Source: Rhyzopertha dominica
Lineage: Eukaryota > Arthropoda > Insecta > Coleoptera > Bostrichidae
DNA length: 64,000 nt
Reading direction: 5' to 3'
Assembly (NCBI GenBank): GCA_025024175.1
Contig: QCXZ01000137.1
Location: 67,208,680 to 67,272,679 of the forward strand
A program made the position numbers and the translations under genes. Below, piece after piece: positions 22,801 through 36,700 of the stretch. Every line of letters starts with the position of its first letter. Position 1 is the first letter of the stretch. Under the pieces are notes generated by a model, which saw only the letters and a program-made list of their open reading frames with translations, did no database searches and was not told the DNA's origin.

Positions 22801-25800
22801 TGCATTGTGACTACAATAAACGTGTGTAAAATTGTTTAATAGAAATTATATTATCAGTAACTTTGAAATGAATTCGAAATGATAACATACTCGCATAGCA
22901 ATGTTGCAATAAATATAACATAATAAAAAAGCAAGATTTTGTTAAAGAAATAGACCGAAACGCTATTCCTTTATTGAAACTGAAAACCGTCCTAATATGC
23001 AAAATTATAAAAAACATTGTCATACCCTGCTCAAAACAATGCGTCTTCTTTAGTTGGGCACATACCAAAACTCTGTTTTTAAGGTCATTTTGCATTGTTT
23101 TACGGTATATGATTTATATACACAACAACTATTAAAACAGATATACTTACTGTTGACAAAATGTATTGTTTTCCAATTCAAAATAGTAACAAAAACTAAG
23201 CAGACCAAAATAGTTTTCAATAAGTAATATACGGGTGTCCGGACTAAAATTAGCATTCCCTATAATCCTCGATTTTGTACAAATTTGAAAAAATAATGAT
23301 ACAGGTCACACATTCAAAAACTTTAAATCGCAGGAAGGGTCGAGGGACACATCATTTTGATGCTGCAAATCTGAACGATCCTTTTTTGAGAACACTGCTG
23401 AGATTACTGTGAGAGGAAATAATAGTGGGTATGAAAACCAGTTCAATTTAACGAATTTACTCCACAAAATATTCATCCCCAATACGATTGACTTTTAAAA
23501 TCTTGCCTAACGTATCGCTACATATCGAATATGATCGAATGGCACTTTAAGGTGATTCTTATACGAAATACCTAAGAGATTTAAGTGGTGTGGTTCCACA
23601 AAAAGAAATCCAAAGGGGTTAAGTCGGGCGTCCTAATTGACCATTCGATGGGACTTCTCCGGCCTATCCATTGCACGAGAGAACCAACATCCGCAAAACC
23701 GCGTATTTGTACATAATAAATGGGAAGGCGTTCCATCCTGTTGAAAGATTGTTTTTTCATGGAAATTTACGTCTTCTTCTAGTGCTTTGGTGATTAAGGT
23801 CAATAAGGTCTTCTAACAACTGCCAACAACCACCACCAATCAAATTGCCTTAAAAAAGTGGCTCCATAATGATGTCACCTAGAACACCTGCCCACTTTAC
23901 CGCTCAACAAAAACGCACTTTCAACAGAGAAACAAATGTAACCCTGAGCGATTACTCAAAAGCTCAATAAAATTTTCACAAAACTGTAAATATCGATGCG
24001 GCAGATAGCCGTTTAATTCTTGGAAAATTTTTGTCTTATAGGATGGTTTTTGACAATACCATGAATATTACTATTTTAGGCGCCAGATTCTTGAACAATT
24101 TTTATCACAGATTACCACCTTTAATCCCTTAAAAGATGACCAAGAACAGCCACTTCAACAGCGTCATTTTTGATAGGACGCTCACGGTCATGTTTTTGTT
24201 TGTAAAAGAGCCCGTTTGCTCAATTTCGCTTGTGAATAAAGTAGATAAGATGTGTGATGTTGAGTACTTACAATTCTTGAGAATAGAGGCAATGAGCAGC
24301 TGTTAGAATATGCTGATCACCTATTACGCTACCTCCGCATTGCCACTGAATATCGTTTTCATCTCCATATCCCAACGCTGCCTGTAATTTTAATCGATTC
24401 GTTTATTACGTTGCCTAATAGATTTTAGTGAAATAATTTAATAAACTAGTTTAGGCTGCTTATAAATGTGGAAAATGTCTAATAGACAAGATGATAACGT
24501 AATAGAACAATATTATTTGGTCTTCGTTGTAGGAAAATCGAAATACACTTATTAGTTTGATGGATTAAGAAAAAATATTAATGGATTTTTCGACTGAAAG
24601 TGACATTAGACTTTTGGCCATCACTAGCTTGCTGAAGTTGAAGATTGCAAGCAAAAACGTTCAAACGTATTTGTTTTTTATTTTATCGGTGAAACAATAT
24701 TATGATAGTCTCATTGATTCTTTCTTACCGTGCTGTCGTTATGAACATCTTTATCTCATAGTGCACTTTTTTTATTATAGACACGTAATCTTAAATATTA
24801 TTGATACTAGAAAATAAAATTTTGGATTTGAATTTAAAAAATCCGAGTGTTTTGTAGTTATTCTTAACTGATGTTTTTATATATCATCGGAGTTTTGTAT
24901 ATATAGAAAAAAAATACATGAACTTGTAGACAGTAGAACGGAAGAAGCGAATCATTCTTATATTCTTATAAAATATAACTACACTGTCTAGAATTGTTTG
25001 CAGTGTTTTACTTACCATGTGTGGAAATTCTTGTGCTAATGATTTCTGTCCTCCTATTACGGCTACATGTATTGTGTTCAAAATCGATACATTCCCAAAA
25101 TGGCCTTCACAATCTGTAGTATATCGAAACCATATTAAAAAATATTGTTGCTAAAATTTGAAGAATATAGATTAAATATACGTTTAAAAGCTTTGTCACC
25201 CGCTTTTCAAACATAACTATGAAAATATCCAGGTCATTCAGAAGATTATTTCAAAACTGTTAAAAGCGATTCTGCATGGACATGGCTGGCAGAATAATAT
25301 TTCAGCATGTTGGGGTCTGGTATATTTTAGTTAAAGGATCAGAAATAATATAAAAGAGACTAGCAGCAATACTTGTTTAATTTGAATAAATTTTGGTACA
25401 CATTTATTTATTTTTATTTTTTTATTTATTGTTGTTTTGCTTTAATTATTTTGAATGAATCCAAAAATAAAAGCTACCGAACTAGATTTTGTATACCTTC
25501 ATACACTTCATCCTGTCTTTCTTCCCCTTGAAGTAAAAGTAAAAGCTGACGCGTCGAAAAATAAACTAAATCTTATACCCTGTAAATCGATGAATCACCA
25601 CTTTCATGGAATTGACTTTGACGTAAATATACTCGTATATATTTCGGGGATTCTCTTGTTTTTATACCATGAGTAATATACATAACGCCTTTGGTATGCC
25701 GGCAATTGCATCTTGAATGTACAGATTTTAGATGTTTATAATAATTTGTTACTTAAAAATCACCAAATTTATTTAACCCGCTAAGATTAAAATAAAATGA

Positions 25801-28800
25801 AGTATTAGGTTCTACATCAGTTCTAGACACTGGCTACAAAATGAGACTGCTTAATATTTAATAATAGCCTTTCGACCTTTCTTCCGACTAAAATGGTCAA
25901 TTAAGAAGACTTCAGCCTGTTATGCTCTTTCAAGTTTTTAAAGAGCTTGCCAGTATACTAAAAGTCCTTGCATCCATACACACTGTTACTGGAAGCATAC
26001 AAAAAGTCTAGTTGCAGGTTCAGAAAAATTCCTTGAAGGTTTTTCTCACATATGGAGTTGAGAGTTTTCTGTTTGGAAGGTGTTCTTCATGTGTGGAGTT
26101 TCTTCAACAAACGTTTCTGAATCTATCTAAACGGTACTTGTTTTAACTTTCGAGTTCATCATTTTTTAGGTTCATGAAGGCCAAAACTGGTGAAAACAGA
26201 TCACAAATTTGTTTACAGCCCACAAATTTTGTTTACAAATCTACCACGTCAAAGTTCTAAACAGGAAGGAGAAGAGAAAAATTGCATCCTCTTGATGCTT
26301 CCAGCTGAAGTTGTTCGGGCGTCTTTTCATCTGCATTGGGTTTTTTTTTAATAACAGACTCTGGTGTAATAACAACTGCTTCGTCAACTACCTTTGCTTC
26401 ATTTTAATAAATCTCGTAGGACCCGCATTTCATTAAGAACATTGAGGGAAATATCTTTATATATATAATGACATTTTTGTGATTGATAGAGGCCAAGATT
26501 TTGTGCCAAAAATATCCAGAGCAGTTCTTCGAATTTCGTACTGCGTTAAATCGCACATAAGTTCACACAACAGACGCAATTTTAAAATATCGCTTATGGT
26601 AAACAGTTTATCATAAATATCCATTTTTAATTTTAGGCTACAATTAGCTGTAGAATGTTCCAAAATTTCATTGAATAAGAAAGATATTAAAAATATTTTT
26701 TCTTGTTTGTAAGAACTTACATTGGGCGCTCTTCTTCAGCGGGGCAGATTTGGGGACAGCAGTAGTGGTGATGGGTGTTGTGGGTAGCCGAATTGTAATG
26801 GGCCTTGGGGGCGGCGGTGGTGGCGTTCCACCTCCAGGATGTGGGGGCGTTATTATATTTGCACTGTGTGGGCAACAAACAACAGGTTCGTTTCTATCGA
26901 AACCACATGTTTGAGGTTTTATGTTCTTTCGTAGACCTTGCAGTGCAACTTGACACCTACGCAGGTGTGTACATTGACCTCTGACATTGCTGTAATGATG
27001 GCAGGGGTCTCCTGAAACAAGAGAGTTTATTTTATATTTATTTTTGATCATATTTTAATGGCAAAGAGTCATATGTTGAAAACAGATTTGAGATCAAGAC
27101 ACTATCTTTCACCGTGTATGTCCAGATTGTGTCTTGTTTTTCACATACGTACAGAATGCTTAATGCTTAATGTTGTAAGATGCAGGATGTAACAGTTTTG
27201 TAGATCTACTGTTCCGCATAAAGTAATAGTTATTGTGTTTATGTTCCTGCAAGAAATCAAAATCGTAGTTGCATCTTTGTTAGGTTTGTGGTTGAATAGT
27301 TGCACTAATGAACTACCATCCAAGTATATTTCGTTGTTTTCTATATTATATATAACAAGGATTCTTGTTCTGACGTAATTCAGTGATTTCTTGCTGACTG
27401 TTTACATTTCAATGTAGAGCAGTTCAAGCACAAGTAAAAGTCTGATATACAGAAAAGATAATACTGGTACAAAAAAGTTCTAAACTTCTCCTAACGGTAA
27501 ATATATATTTGTTACATTCAAAGTGAAACAGAAGTGATTATTTTTTCACAGCTTAGAGGTTGCCGTACTCAAGAAACGTTAAAACAAACCATTACTCCAA
27601 TAGTCGGTTTGATTGTCATCAAATTAATTATATCAGTAAAGAAAAATGAAAATATTCAGGACTTAAATCGAGTTATTCATAAATACCCCCTGAACCATAA
27701 ACTTTCGTATATAGATAAGTTGCTTTGGCCTGAACACCGTTATCATCAGTAGGTATCATACGCAGCAGCATTATGTTTTATTATTTCTGAAATGGAGAAA
27801 GCAAATACCTTGGACTCCATTTTAATTGTTTTGATTATCAATTAGAAAACAGTCACTAAAAATCCAATCAGACACCTTTGAAAGGTCCTTTGTATTTTAA
27901 AATTAGGTACGTATCTATACCAGATTTCCGAATTAGGGCTATTTTGATTTCAAACAACGCCAAATTTATAACAGCTGCAGAATCTTTTGCACTGCATTTT
28001 TATGGAATATCTTGATACCCTATTTTACTTGAGCTATATTGGTCCTTTTCGTATCTGTTATCAGACGTCTGTGTAAACAATAAATTGAAAATAGTTTAGT
28101 GGGCTACTAATTACAAATTAATTCTGATGTTACAACATGACAAACTAATAATTATTAACGTAAATAGTTATGAAAAGACTATAATTTCAAGTAATTTGTT
28201 ATTTTCTTAACGAGTTAAGTACAAAACTTTATCCATCCTCCAGTTCCTCCACTTTTTATTTTTGAGCGAGAACATTAATTGTAAATTAAACAGTCTTAGC
28301 ATCATCCCTACTACATATGAAAACAATCAACTAAAATAATTAACAAAAGTGTCTTCAAGCACTGATTTAGGAGTCTGCAAATGTTGGTGTAGGTAGTTTA
28401 AAATCTGAGGAGTTGAGTAGCCTATAAAAGAAATATGAAGTATAAAATTACCAAAAGCATATACATTACTACTACTGCTACTACATATTCAGTGCTGCTA
28501 GGGGATATACTGTGGACTATGCTACTAGATTGGTTAAAGGGATGTTCCACTGCATATGACGCTAATAAATCGGAGATGTTGACATAATAAAATCTATAAA
28601 AGTTTATAAAAGAGTCTACAGACAAAGACTGTCTATTTGTAGAAGTACCCATTAATTAATCTGCTTGCTTGCTTGTTTCCTTAGATAACAATGCTAACTG
28701 GAGCTTCTAGGACGCAAAAAGGTGTTTCAGATGAAAGCATCTTTGTAAGATTATCATTCCAGAATAAATGCACGTGTCATTTGTGATCAGTAGTGGAAAT

Positions 28801-31619
28801 ATTGCTGGTGTATAAATAAAAATAGGAGACCAGTATTTTAAACTACCAAATCCTTAAGGTACACACAAAACATTGCATCGGCGTCTCTTTGAAAGACTTA
28901 GGAGCAGATATTCTAAGAATTATGCAACATGGACGTTGGAATTCCAATAATTTAGCCGAAGGTTATGTAGAAAGGAAAAATAATCGCTAACAACATCCTG
29001 GGTGAAACTTCTGATATACGAGAAGATCAACTCTTCGTCTCACATTCTACCAGATTTCTTCATATCTTTTCCTCTATCTGGATAGGAATGTGATAAACCA
29101 AAGATTTCGAATTTTCCCAAAAAAAAGTGTAAACTATTTAAATCATGGGTTTGTTTTAATTTTGATTAACAATTTTCCATTGCTTAAAACTGAAATGTAC
29201 CGATGCACAATCGTGCATAAACCACATTTTATTAGTTTATTTATGTTTAGCTGCGTGTTTTATTTTCTACCAACAAATTATCTCTAATTATACCAATATA
29301 GGTAATTACTCTAAACTACTCCAGGGAATGAGAGTGCTCTTCTGCCCAATAAGGATTAACTATTACGAAAAATTTTTGTATATCTTTTTTTGAAAAGCCG
29401 ATTTTGAGGCAGCAATAGAAGGTACCAGTGGCAAATATGAAAAAAGCTTTGACTTTATAAATATAGTAATTATCAAATTGTACTGCTGCAATTCTTTCTA
29501 TGTACTCGTACTTGTTTCGTTTTGCACAGCAAAAAGGCTGCTTCTTCAACTTCAAAGAGTTCTTACGGTTCACTATGCTTGTCCTAAATGGGTGGATTTG
29601 TACAATATTCTGTTTCACATAGTTGTGTAAATATTCGTCTTCGATTTAATTACTGACGTCCATAAAAGATGCCATTAGCAAGGTCAAAAATAAGTTTCAT
29701 GTTGGCATATATCATCATAGGTTATGTTTTCTTTTAAATGTGTTACTTCGATAATATGTACATCAATTGTTGTTTTGTGTGTAACTGAAAACGATAAAAA
29801 TCTAAACGACCAAAAGAGCTAGGAAAAACGAGTGAACTAAAGCGTTATACCCCAGAAGAAAAACTTTAGGAACTGGTAACACCGTGTGCATTGAGCTGAC
29901 AGCTTAACATTTTATTATAGAAATTCTTAGAATGTAGATGTGCGAAATTGGAATTAGTTGTTTTGTTCTTATCACCCTATTTAAAAAAATAAAGCTTTCT
30001 TGATCACCTGTTTATAAGTATTTTTCATTATTTTGACGAGTACTACCACCACTGCAACTACAAGAAATAAATAAACAGCCATGTACTCCCATAATTATTT
30101 TTAAAGCACATTCTGTATGGGTACCTACATTTATTCGTTTATTGCACCAAAATAAAACGAGCAGACTATAGCAATAAAACGTAATTAACTTTTTTAGCTT
30201 ACAATTACGATTGTTGTAAACACTGTCAACTCAGGATGTTATCATCAACACGGTAGCCTTTCTGATAATATCTGCATGATACAAACATTAGTGTCCTTCA
30301 GTATTAAAAATACTCTTCCCTCTATCTTTGCTTCTGTAAGAGTTACACATCTTTCTGCATATGTTTTTTAATGTCCATAATAGCGTAATATATAAGTTGT
30401 TGCGAAATATTACGTATAATTTAGTAAATATCAGTCATTATATGCTTTAATTGATTGTGAATTTCTCACAAGTACTTTGAATTTATGCTAATGCCTTCTG
30501 CGTTGCAATGCTAACAATTCAATGAATTAGAAAATAGCCTTTTGTATTTTAAGTGCATCATCTTTAAGTGTGCTGAAAATACTGTCTAGAAATATCTAGC
30601 AGTAATTATTTAAACAGCTGAATTGAGTTTACACATTGTATACTTACTACATTTTTTGTCTTTGAACTTCAGACATACATTCGCGGATTAAAGTATGTAT
30701 CAGCTTTTATATCTTCAGTAGTCGAAAAATGAAACCGTTATGCTTGCATTAAATTTTGTTTTCAATTATCATTCATGTCAAACTAGGGTTGCCATATAAA
30801 GAATGTTGAAATATATGTCTTGACTAAAAAAAAATATATCATATAAGGAGAAATATATTGTATTGGATTTTCGAATTAATTAAGTAAATAGAGGTGTATT
30901 ATATATTTTTTAGAATATAGTATATTACACTGCAACACGGACATTACACTCGTACATTTTTAATACAGATGTTCTAAAATAAATAACATAACTATTCTTC
31001 ATTGAAACGACTGTTTTGTTTGATCATAAAAGGAGTAGATTTTCTTTATATGAGCTTTTGAAGTGTACAACATACATTTTAAGTAGCCTCGGAAAAATGA
31101 AAAATATATAATTTTTTGGACGTATATTCATATATCAGTGATTCCTAAAATATATAAGAATGATATATAAAATATCTGGCAACCCTATGTCAAACATTTT
31201 CGGTGCATAATGTTATTACAAAATGTTTCGTCTGTTTGTTTTTCGCACGTTAGTGTGTGTAAGTTACAACATTAACATTCATTTAAAGTCCGTCTAGTGG
31301 CTTATATATACTTCACAAGTCTGACAATTATATCAAGAACTGTAGCATCAGGCAATCTTTTTTGTTAGAAACTTAGAGAGTTTCTGGTGACTAAACGTTT
31401 TACTCTGAATAACATTAGCTTTATCTTATAATAATACATTAAGGATGGTTTTTTGTTCTTGCTTCTTTTTTAATATATGGATATTTTAGATTAGAAACAA
31501 CAAAAAGTAATTCCCAGAACTAGTCAATATTTTTATAATATTAACTTACCTGGATACTGACAGAGGCAATGCTGTATAATTACCAAGAGCACTAGCAATG
31601 CAGAACCGGTACTGGTCAT
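19889..31619 (-). CDS. Clip-domain serine protease A (CLIPC type)
   Basis: Secreted trypsin-like zymogen of 387 aa. Minus-strand exons: 31619-31550, 27011-26721, 25113-25016, 24381-24272, 20940-20514 and 20056-19889, all with GT-AG borders and matching phases. Exon 1 is a signal peptide (MTSTGSALLVLLVIIQHC). Exon 2 holds a six-Cys clip domain (DPCHHYSNVRGQC, RRC, QTCGF, VVCC) and a Pro/Thr-rich linker. The activation site reads HVA|VIGG. Catalytic residues sit in TAAHC, HDIAIL and GDSGGP; the Asp in KDTCQGDSGG predicts trypsin-like cleavage after Arg/Lys. Clip proteases of this class act mid-cascade in Toll and melanization pathways. Compared with gene B, exon 3 is 19 codons shorter, with a missing linker Cys and an Ala in place of Leu before the cut. 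Function is inferred from family. Confidence 0.9.
20199..20340. mobile_element. 142-bp MITE in the last intron of protease A
   Basis: GGGCCGGTTTCTCTTC at the left is mirrored by GAAGAGAAACCGGCCC at the right; a second pair follows inside (TTTTAGCT / AGCTAA). AAT flanks both ends, a possible 3-bp target duplication. It sits in the 457-bp intron between exons 5 and 6. Confidence 0.65.
21346..22315 (+). mobile_element. THAP-containing element with inverted ends (P-like), decayed
   Basis: Both ends carry ACCGCCAAAAC in inverse, followed by related GTGAC(G/A)TC.(A)GTGTC.TGTAAA blocks. Inside, 21509-21890 encodes a decayed THAP-like zinc-binding domain: KIFVTVPRDYQRMKKLL, FFCCEDHIN, then a possible short intron and LEEDMKNYMRFKLIEGNI, DVVPHIFEC, stop. 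The intron phases do not join cleanly, so this copy is broken. THAP domains plus inverted ends recall P-element-type transposons. It lies in intron 4 of protease A. No target duplication was found. Confidence 0.5.
23230..24210 (-). pseudogene. DDE transposase relic (DLTPLDFFLW family)
   Basis: The minus strand at 23596-23690 reads WIGRRSPIEWSIRTPDLTPL then DFFLW, the conserved C-terminal block of an insect IS630/Tc1-superfamily transposase. The N-terminal side, near 24000-24170, is a repeat also found at 35150-35330. GGTGTCCGGACTAAA near 23233 may be an end. It is dead, in intron 4 of protease A. Confidence 0.6.
28392..28847. repeat. Possible MITE with 13-bp inverted ends
   Basis: GGTAGTTTAAAAT near 28393 and its complement ATTTTAAACTACC near 28835-28847 bracket about 455 bp in intron 1 of protease A. 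No target duplication supports it. Confidence 0.3.
30784..31187. mobile_element. hAT-type MITE, 404 bp, with 8-bp target duplication
   Basis: Ends are TAGGGTTGCCA and its complement TGGCAACCCTA. TGTCAAAC flanks both sides (30776-30783 and 31188-31195), an exact 8-bp target duplication. The interior is very AT-rich with many ATATAT steps and no frame. It lies in intron 1 of protease A, about 430 bp downstream of the signal-peptide exon. Confidence 0.85.
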
Positions 31620-31699
31620 GGTCAAAATAAGCAATCTTTTCAAACACTACACGCACAATGCGAAAGAGAGGTGGAATAGCATCAACTAAAACGATTCCC

Positions 31700-31706
31700 T
31701 TTTATA
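31700..31706 (-). promoter_or_regulatory. Candidate TATA box of protease A
   Basis: TATAAAA followed by GGG on the minus strand, about 80 bp upstream of the protease A start codon. The spacing fits a TATA-driven core promoter with a short 5' UTR. Seen in sequence only. Confidence 0.45.
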
Positions 31707-31709
31707 TCA

Positions 31710-33742
31710 CTTATGGTTTCCTGTATAAACAAATTTTTGTTGCATTTTAAAACGTTAGAGCTTGGAGCAAGCATTAACGGTTCACTGTGGCACGATGAAG
31801 TCTGCAGGAGCGGTATTAATTTCAGGTTTAATGTTGTACCACTATTCAAACATATTCTGGGAAATCCCGGACAGGTATGTGAATGGAGAGCTTTGTTATT
31901 GCAGCTAACTGAATATTTTACATTACCTTTATTGGAACTTATGGGCAAAATCATTTAATGTTTATTCAAGAATGATAATTATACAATTTGTTGTGATTAT
32001 TATTAGAAGTGAGACTTATGACTTTTTTTTATAAATTACAGCTGGATAAAACTTCAATTTTTTGTTAATACTTCGTCTCGTCAAGAATGAGTCGTTTTAT
32101 GGCAAACTTCCAAGATATATGTTTTATTTAGAATTGATTAGAGATTAAAAAACTGTATTAGTTTTGTCTAAAAATCCACAGACCTAAAAGTTCTATTAAA
32201 AACGGGGGTGTGCATTACCCTAGCGCACGCCACTGATCCTTTAGAAATCCCCCGATTACTTTTTTTNCTGTGCCCTATACCGTTATCATTTCCACCAAAT
32301 TTGAAATTGATATCTTTCATAGTTCAGGAAGAGTCCTAAAAAATCATTTTATGTATATCAAAAAGAAAGCGTTTTCGGAATTTTTTTATTCGACAAAAGT
32401 TTTTAAAATTGCATTTTCTATCACCTGTCAAACGTTGTCGGTGTATTTCGAGGATACCCTGTATATTAAATTATCTTTGAAAATCAGTTAGCCTTTTTGA
32501 CAGCTTGAGCCATGACAGGTTGTAGTAGAAGCTCAAACTACCATTAATAAATAGGAGGGGAGACTTATTTCCAGTATAGGTATAGACTATAGAGCTGCCA
32601 CAGTAGTACTGTGCTTATAACACAATTACTACCAAATTACATCAAAAGATTCGTTAGCATTGAGCTTATGTAAATGTTTCAGCGACACCACATATAGCTG
32701 ATTTAACATGATTTAACAAAATAGTATTTATAACAAGAAAAAAGTTAATATCGGCATTAATACCTTAACTATAATTATGCAAAACCCTAAAATATTGGTA
32801 CCATCGTCATAAGTCATTAAAATCGGCACGACGTTCCCGACGCACACAGCGTAAGCAGAAACGTCTGGACGCACGCAGGGTATACAACGTCATATGTAGC
32901 GACATACCCGCCTACGTCGATGTTTATTTGTCTATGATGTTTATGTATGAATGTAACGAGTGACGATGACGGCTACACCACTGTCGTCAGCGACGACTGA
33001 CGTCCTGGTGCTCGTTTTAGACACAACCTTTTTATGTGAAATGGTTATTGTTTATTTGTTTTAACATTGAAACAGTTTCATTCAAGATATTTTTCGAACC
33101 AAGTGTTATTTCTGACATACATATTACCTTTAAGAGAGTTCACACGTTTTATAACCTTTGCGAACAACATAACAAGATGAAGTGGGATCTTCTGTCACTC
33201 AAAAGTTTCCTCCTTGGCATTTGGTTGAGTTCGGATGTTTCTCGCGTTAGGTTTTTACCATATTCCATACTCCTTCTTCCTATCCTAATGACTCCCCTTA
33301 CAAGTGAAGGCGAAACATCGACCTTATTTCGAAATCAGACGCGGTCCAACCCAAAAAGACTAAGGTCTCAATCTAACTCTGGTCGCGAAAGCCTTCGTTC
33401 TTACATACTATTTACACGTTATGTAAAATGTGACTGATCTATTTTATTTAAATATCCGTTGCCGTCAAAATGTAGAATTTCTCTAAAATAAGGTATTTAT
33501 CCCGTATTTACTTCCACACTGTATAATCGAGACGATATGTTTTCAGAAGTCTACAAAGTACCAACACTGCATATAATCATGGTCGGCAGACGACATTATG
33601 TAAGCATTAATCCGATGGTTCTAGACCTGTAAATTGTTCTTCAAAATGAGTCTAAAGACAATTCAGTGTCAATACATGGTATCAAGCCCTTACAAAGAAC
33701 CTGTAGATAATAGTTTATAACGCACACAATTAATGAAAAGCA
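31710..33742. other. Spacer between the two protease genes
   Basis: About 2 kb between the protease A promoter and the protease B 3' end. It holds a GAGGATACCCTGTATATT repeat end near 32449, a GC-richer patch at 32820-33010 (repeated CGACG/ACGTC steps, probably an old insertion), and a Penelope-like terminal fragment (33205-33430). No gene was recognised. Confidence 0.45.
33205..33430 (+). mobile_element. Solo Penelope-like terminal fragment
   Basis: The segment containing TTCTCGCGTTAGGTTTTTACCATATTCCATA and CCCCTTACAAGTGAAGGCGAAACATCGACCTTATTT matches both flanks of the Penelope-like element at 35.8-37.0 kb. Open frames through it are by-products of the repeat. Confidence 0.6.
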
Positions 33743-33748
33743 TTTATT
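33743..33748 (-). promoter_or_regulatory. Polyadenylation signal of protease gene B
   Basis: AATAAA on the minus strand, 43 bases after the protease B stop codon. Confidence 0.5.
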
Positions 33749-33791
33749 CGTAACTTGTAAGATAAATATCACAACATAACAACGTAAATGT

Positions 33792-36700
33792 CTATGGCCA
33801 AACTATATTTTCTATCCATTTGAGATATGGCGATATCCTTGTGTATACCCCTGGAATTCCTACAGTACCACAGCCTTTTCCGAAAGATGTCACACCAATG
33901 ACATCATACATGCAGTAGACAGATTTGCTGTATATCTGTAGAGGTCCTCCTGAATCGCCCTAAAAGAGAATTGTATGGGTTAGTAAGGTAGAGAATGAAA
34001 TTACTCAAAGCATATAAAATAATGAAAATAGTAAGTGTGTAATTTACAGGACGATCGTCTTTTTACCAATGCCAATTTTGGACGTTTAGCGACATAAAAA
34101 CCACTAAATTTGGACAAAGTCATTGGAAAAGTCCGTTATAAATACAGACCCTAAAACGTTCTGGTCGTAAACGAATAACTTTAAACGCACAGCTTTACTG
34201 ATAGCTTAACTTATAATGCTCTCTGACACAAATTATAATTCTCTTGACAACACAATTTGCAAATTGTTAAGATTACCTATTTTACGGTTTAACATTCGTG
34301 AAAATTGCGACAGCATTTGCAGTTCATCTGCGCATTCTGTGTAATTTATGTTTTTGTATAATAAACACTTTTCCGGTATCTGGAAGACAGACAGACCATG
34401 TCCAGTATTTGGAAAGGGGATATAACCTCGAAAATTATCGTCTTTTCCCAATCTTGTTTAATTTTGCCATATCGAATATCTTGCATTGCATAGACATTTA
34501 GAATACCATGTGCGATCACAACTTCCAGACTGCGAGAATGGTTTCCTCCCTGGTAGATCAACTGCTGCCAGTTTAGTGCGCATTACAAACTTTATCTCGG
34601 AACAACTTGATTTGGGCAAGCAATGGAGTGCGATTTAGGGCCAGTATTTCAGTCAAGGTTTAAACCAAAATTGTCAAGATAAACTAGTTTACCAGTCAGA
34701 TTTGTCTAGCTCGCTGGACTACCTTGATTATCATACTTTTATATGCTTGCTTCTATTGCTACATGTTACACATAGAGTTTCCCAGGGCTCTGTCTATGGG
34801 CCCTTGCTCTTAATGGCATAATGTTAATAATATTCTGTTGAATGTTAAGTATCATTGTACACTGTATGCTCATAGCTTAAAACTGATTTCCTCTGTACAG
34901 TTCCTTGAGAACGTATATCAGCTCCAAAGCGATATAAAGCTACCTGAACGTTGGTCCTCTTGGAGAATTGCGTTTTCTTTCAGTCTCTAAGTGATAAATG
35001 GGCCAATAAAGTTTTCTAACAAGTGCAAATAACTAACACTAAGCAAATTGATTTAAAATTGTCCGGAATGCCTGCCTAAACGACTTTCACTAAAAATGTG
35101 TAGGTTGGTATCACTCCAATAACAGCAATTATGCCTGTTGACTTCAGGATCACCGTCGTTTAATTCTTGGAAACGTTTTATCTTGTATGGATAAAACTTA
35201 TTGTTTTGACAATTCGATAAACACTACTTTTTGAGATGCTAGGTTCTTGAGAAAAACAGATTGCCTGTTAGGTATACATTAAAAAAATAACCAAAAACAG
35301 CCGCTTCGACAGCGTCATTTCAGATGTATCTAGCAGTCACACTACTACACGTTATTTTCATAGTAAAGTTTTACTAGTTCAGTTCTTTGTTCTGTACTAT
35401 AAACCATATTAAAAGTTAGGGGCTTTCATTTTTAACTTGGTTATTGAAGGACAATAATTCATGCAATGAAATATAAACTGTATAAAGATGATAATTTTAT
35501 CACCCATTTTTTTACCCCTCTTGCTGTTTAAATATTTTTAAGGGAGGGGCTCTGGGCATTAAACGGATGTATCAGTAAGGTTGAGATTAAGATAAAATTT
35601 GTTCCCTCTTCATGATGGAATTGATATGTTTCAGAATTTTTTCTAAACTAAACAAAATTGGATATTTTAAGGGTGTAAATTTTAGCTGGCACAACCTAAA
35701 ATTGTAATTTTCTTCTATTTATGTATTGTTTCCTCACCTTATAATTGGCTACGGCTGTTGAGTGTTGTAAGCAATAAATAAGAAAATACAAACATTTTTT
35801 TAACAAAATAAATATTATTCTTTTTGACTCTGATTTTAAAATAAGGTCGACGTTTCGCCCTCACTTGTAAGGGGCATCATCAGGACAGGAACAATGAGTA
35901 TGGAATATGGTACAAACCTAACGCGAGAATTTAACCAAATCCTAAGGAAGAAAGAGAATGGAAACGATAGATAATGTTGTACCTGGCTTTATGAGGGCGA
36001 TGGGGATGCTTGGACGCCAGAGGTGGGAGATTGTAAAAGTGGGGATAGCCGTTGCGTGATTGGGTATCAACTAGTGGAGAGATGATAACCACCTTTGCGA
36101 TTTTGATTATTTGGATGTTTGGAAATTTCTATAGCTTTTCGTAATTTTGGTGTTGTGTAAAAGGGGACTTTCGCTAAAAATGCCACATTGTCAAACAAAA
36201 TATTGTGTCCGGTTTTATGCCGATGTCCGGCTATTGACGAGTTTTAATGGATCTACCTGTTTCGCCGATATATACGGCACCGCATGAACAAGGGGTGCTG
36301 TATACCTCTAGAAGATAAAGGATATAATTTGTCCTTCGGAGATGGAAGAATCTGTGACATTTTCGAAGAGGGCTGGAAGATAGTACGGATTAGTTGTTTC
36401 TTAAGAATTTTGCCAATTCTGTCAGCGACACCTTGAGCATAGGGAAATAAAGCAGTCGATTTATAATTTGTGGGTTCGAGAGTTAGTTTGGATTTGATGG
36501 CGATTAATTAAAGATTGTATCTCACCGTTACTATACCCGTTGTTGGCCAGACCGATGCGTAAGTGTTGCAATTCACTTCGAAGTTTGCTCGGTTCAGAAA
36601 TTGATATAGCACGGTTAACAAGATTTGTTATACAATCAGCCAACGCCTATCCCCACTTTCACATCTCCCACCTCTGCTATCTAAGCATCTCTACCCCCCT

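Noticed and set aside
33036..33437. 133-codon plus-strand open frame
   Set aside because: Its C-terminal half is the Penelope-like terminal repeat also present at 36.7 kb; there is no protein signature.
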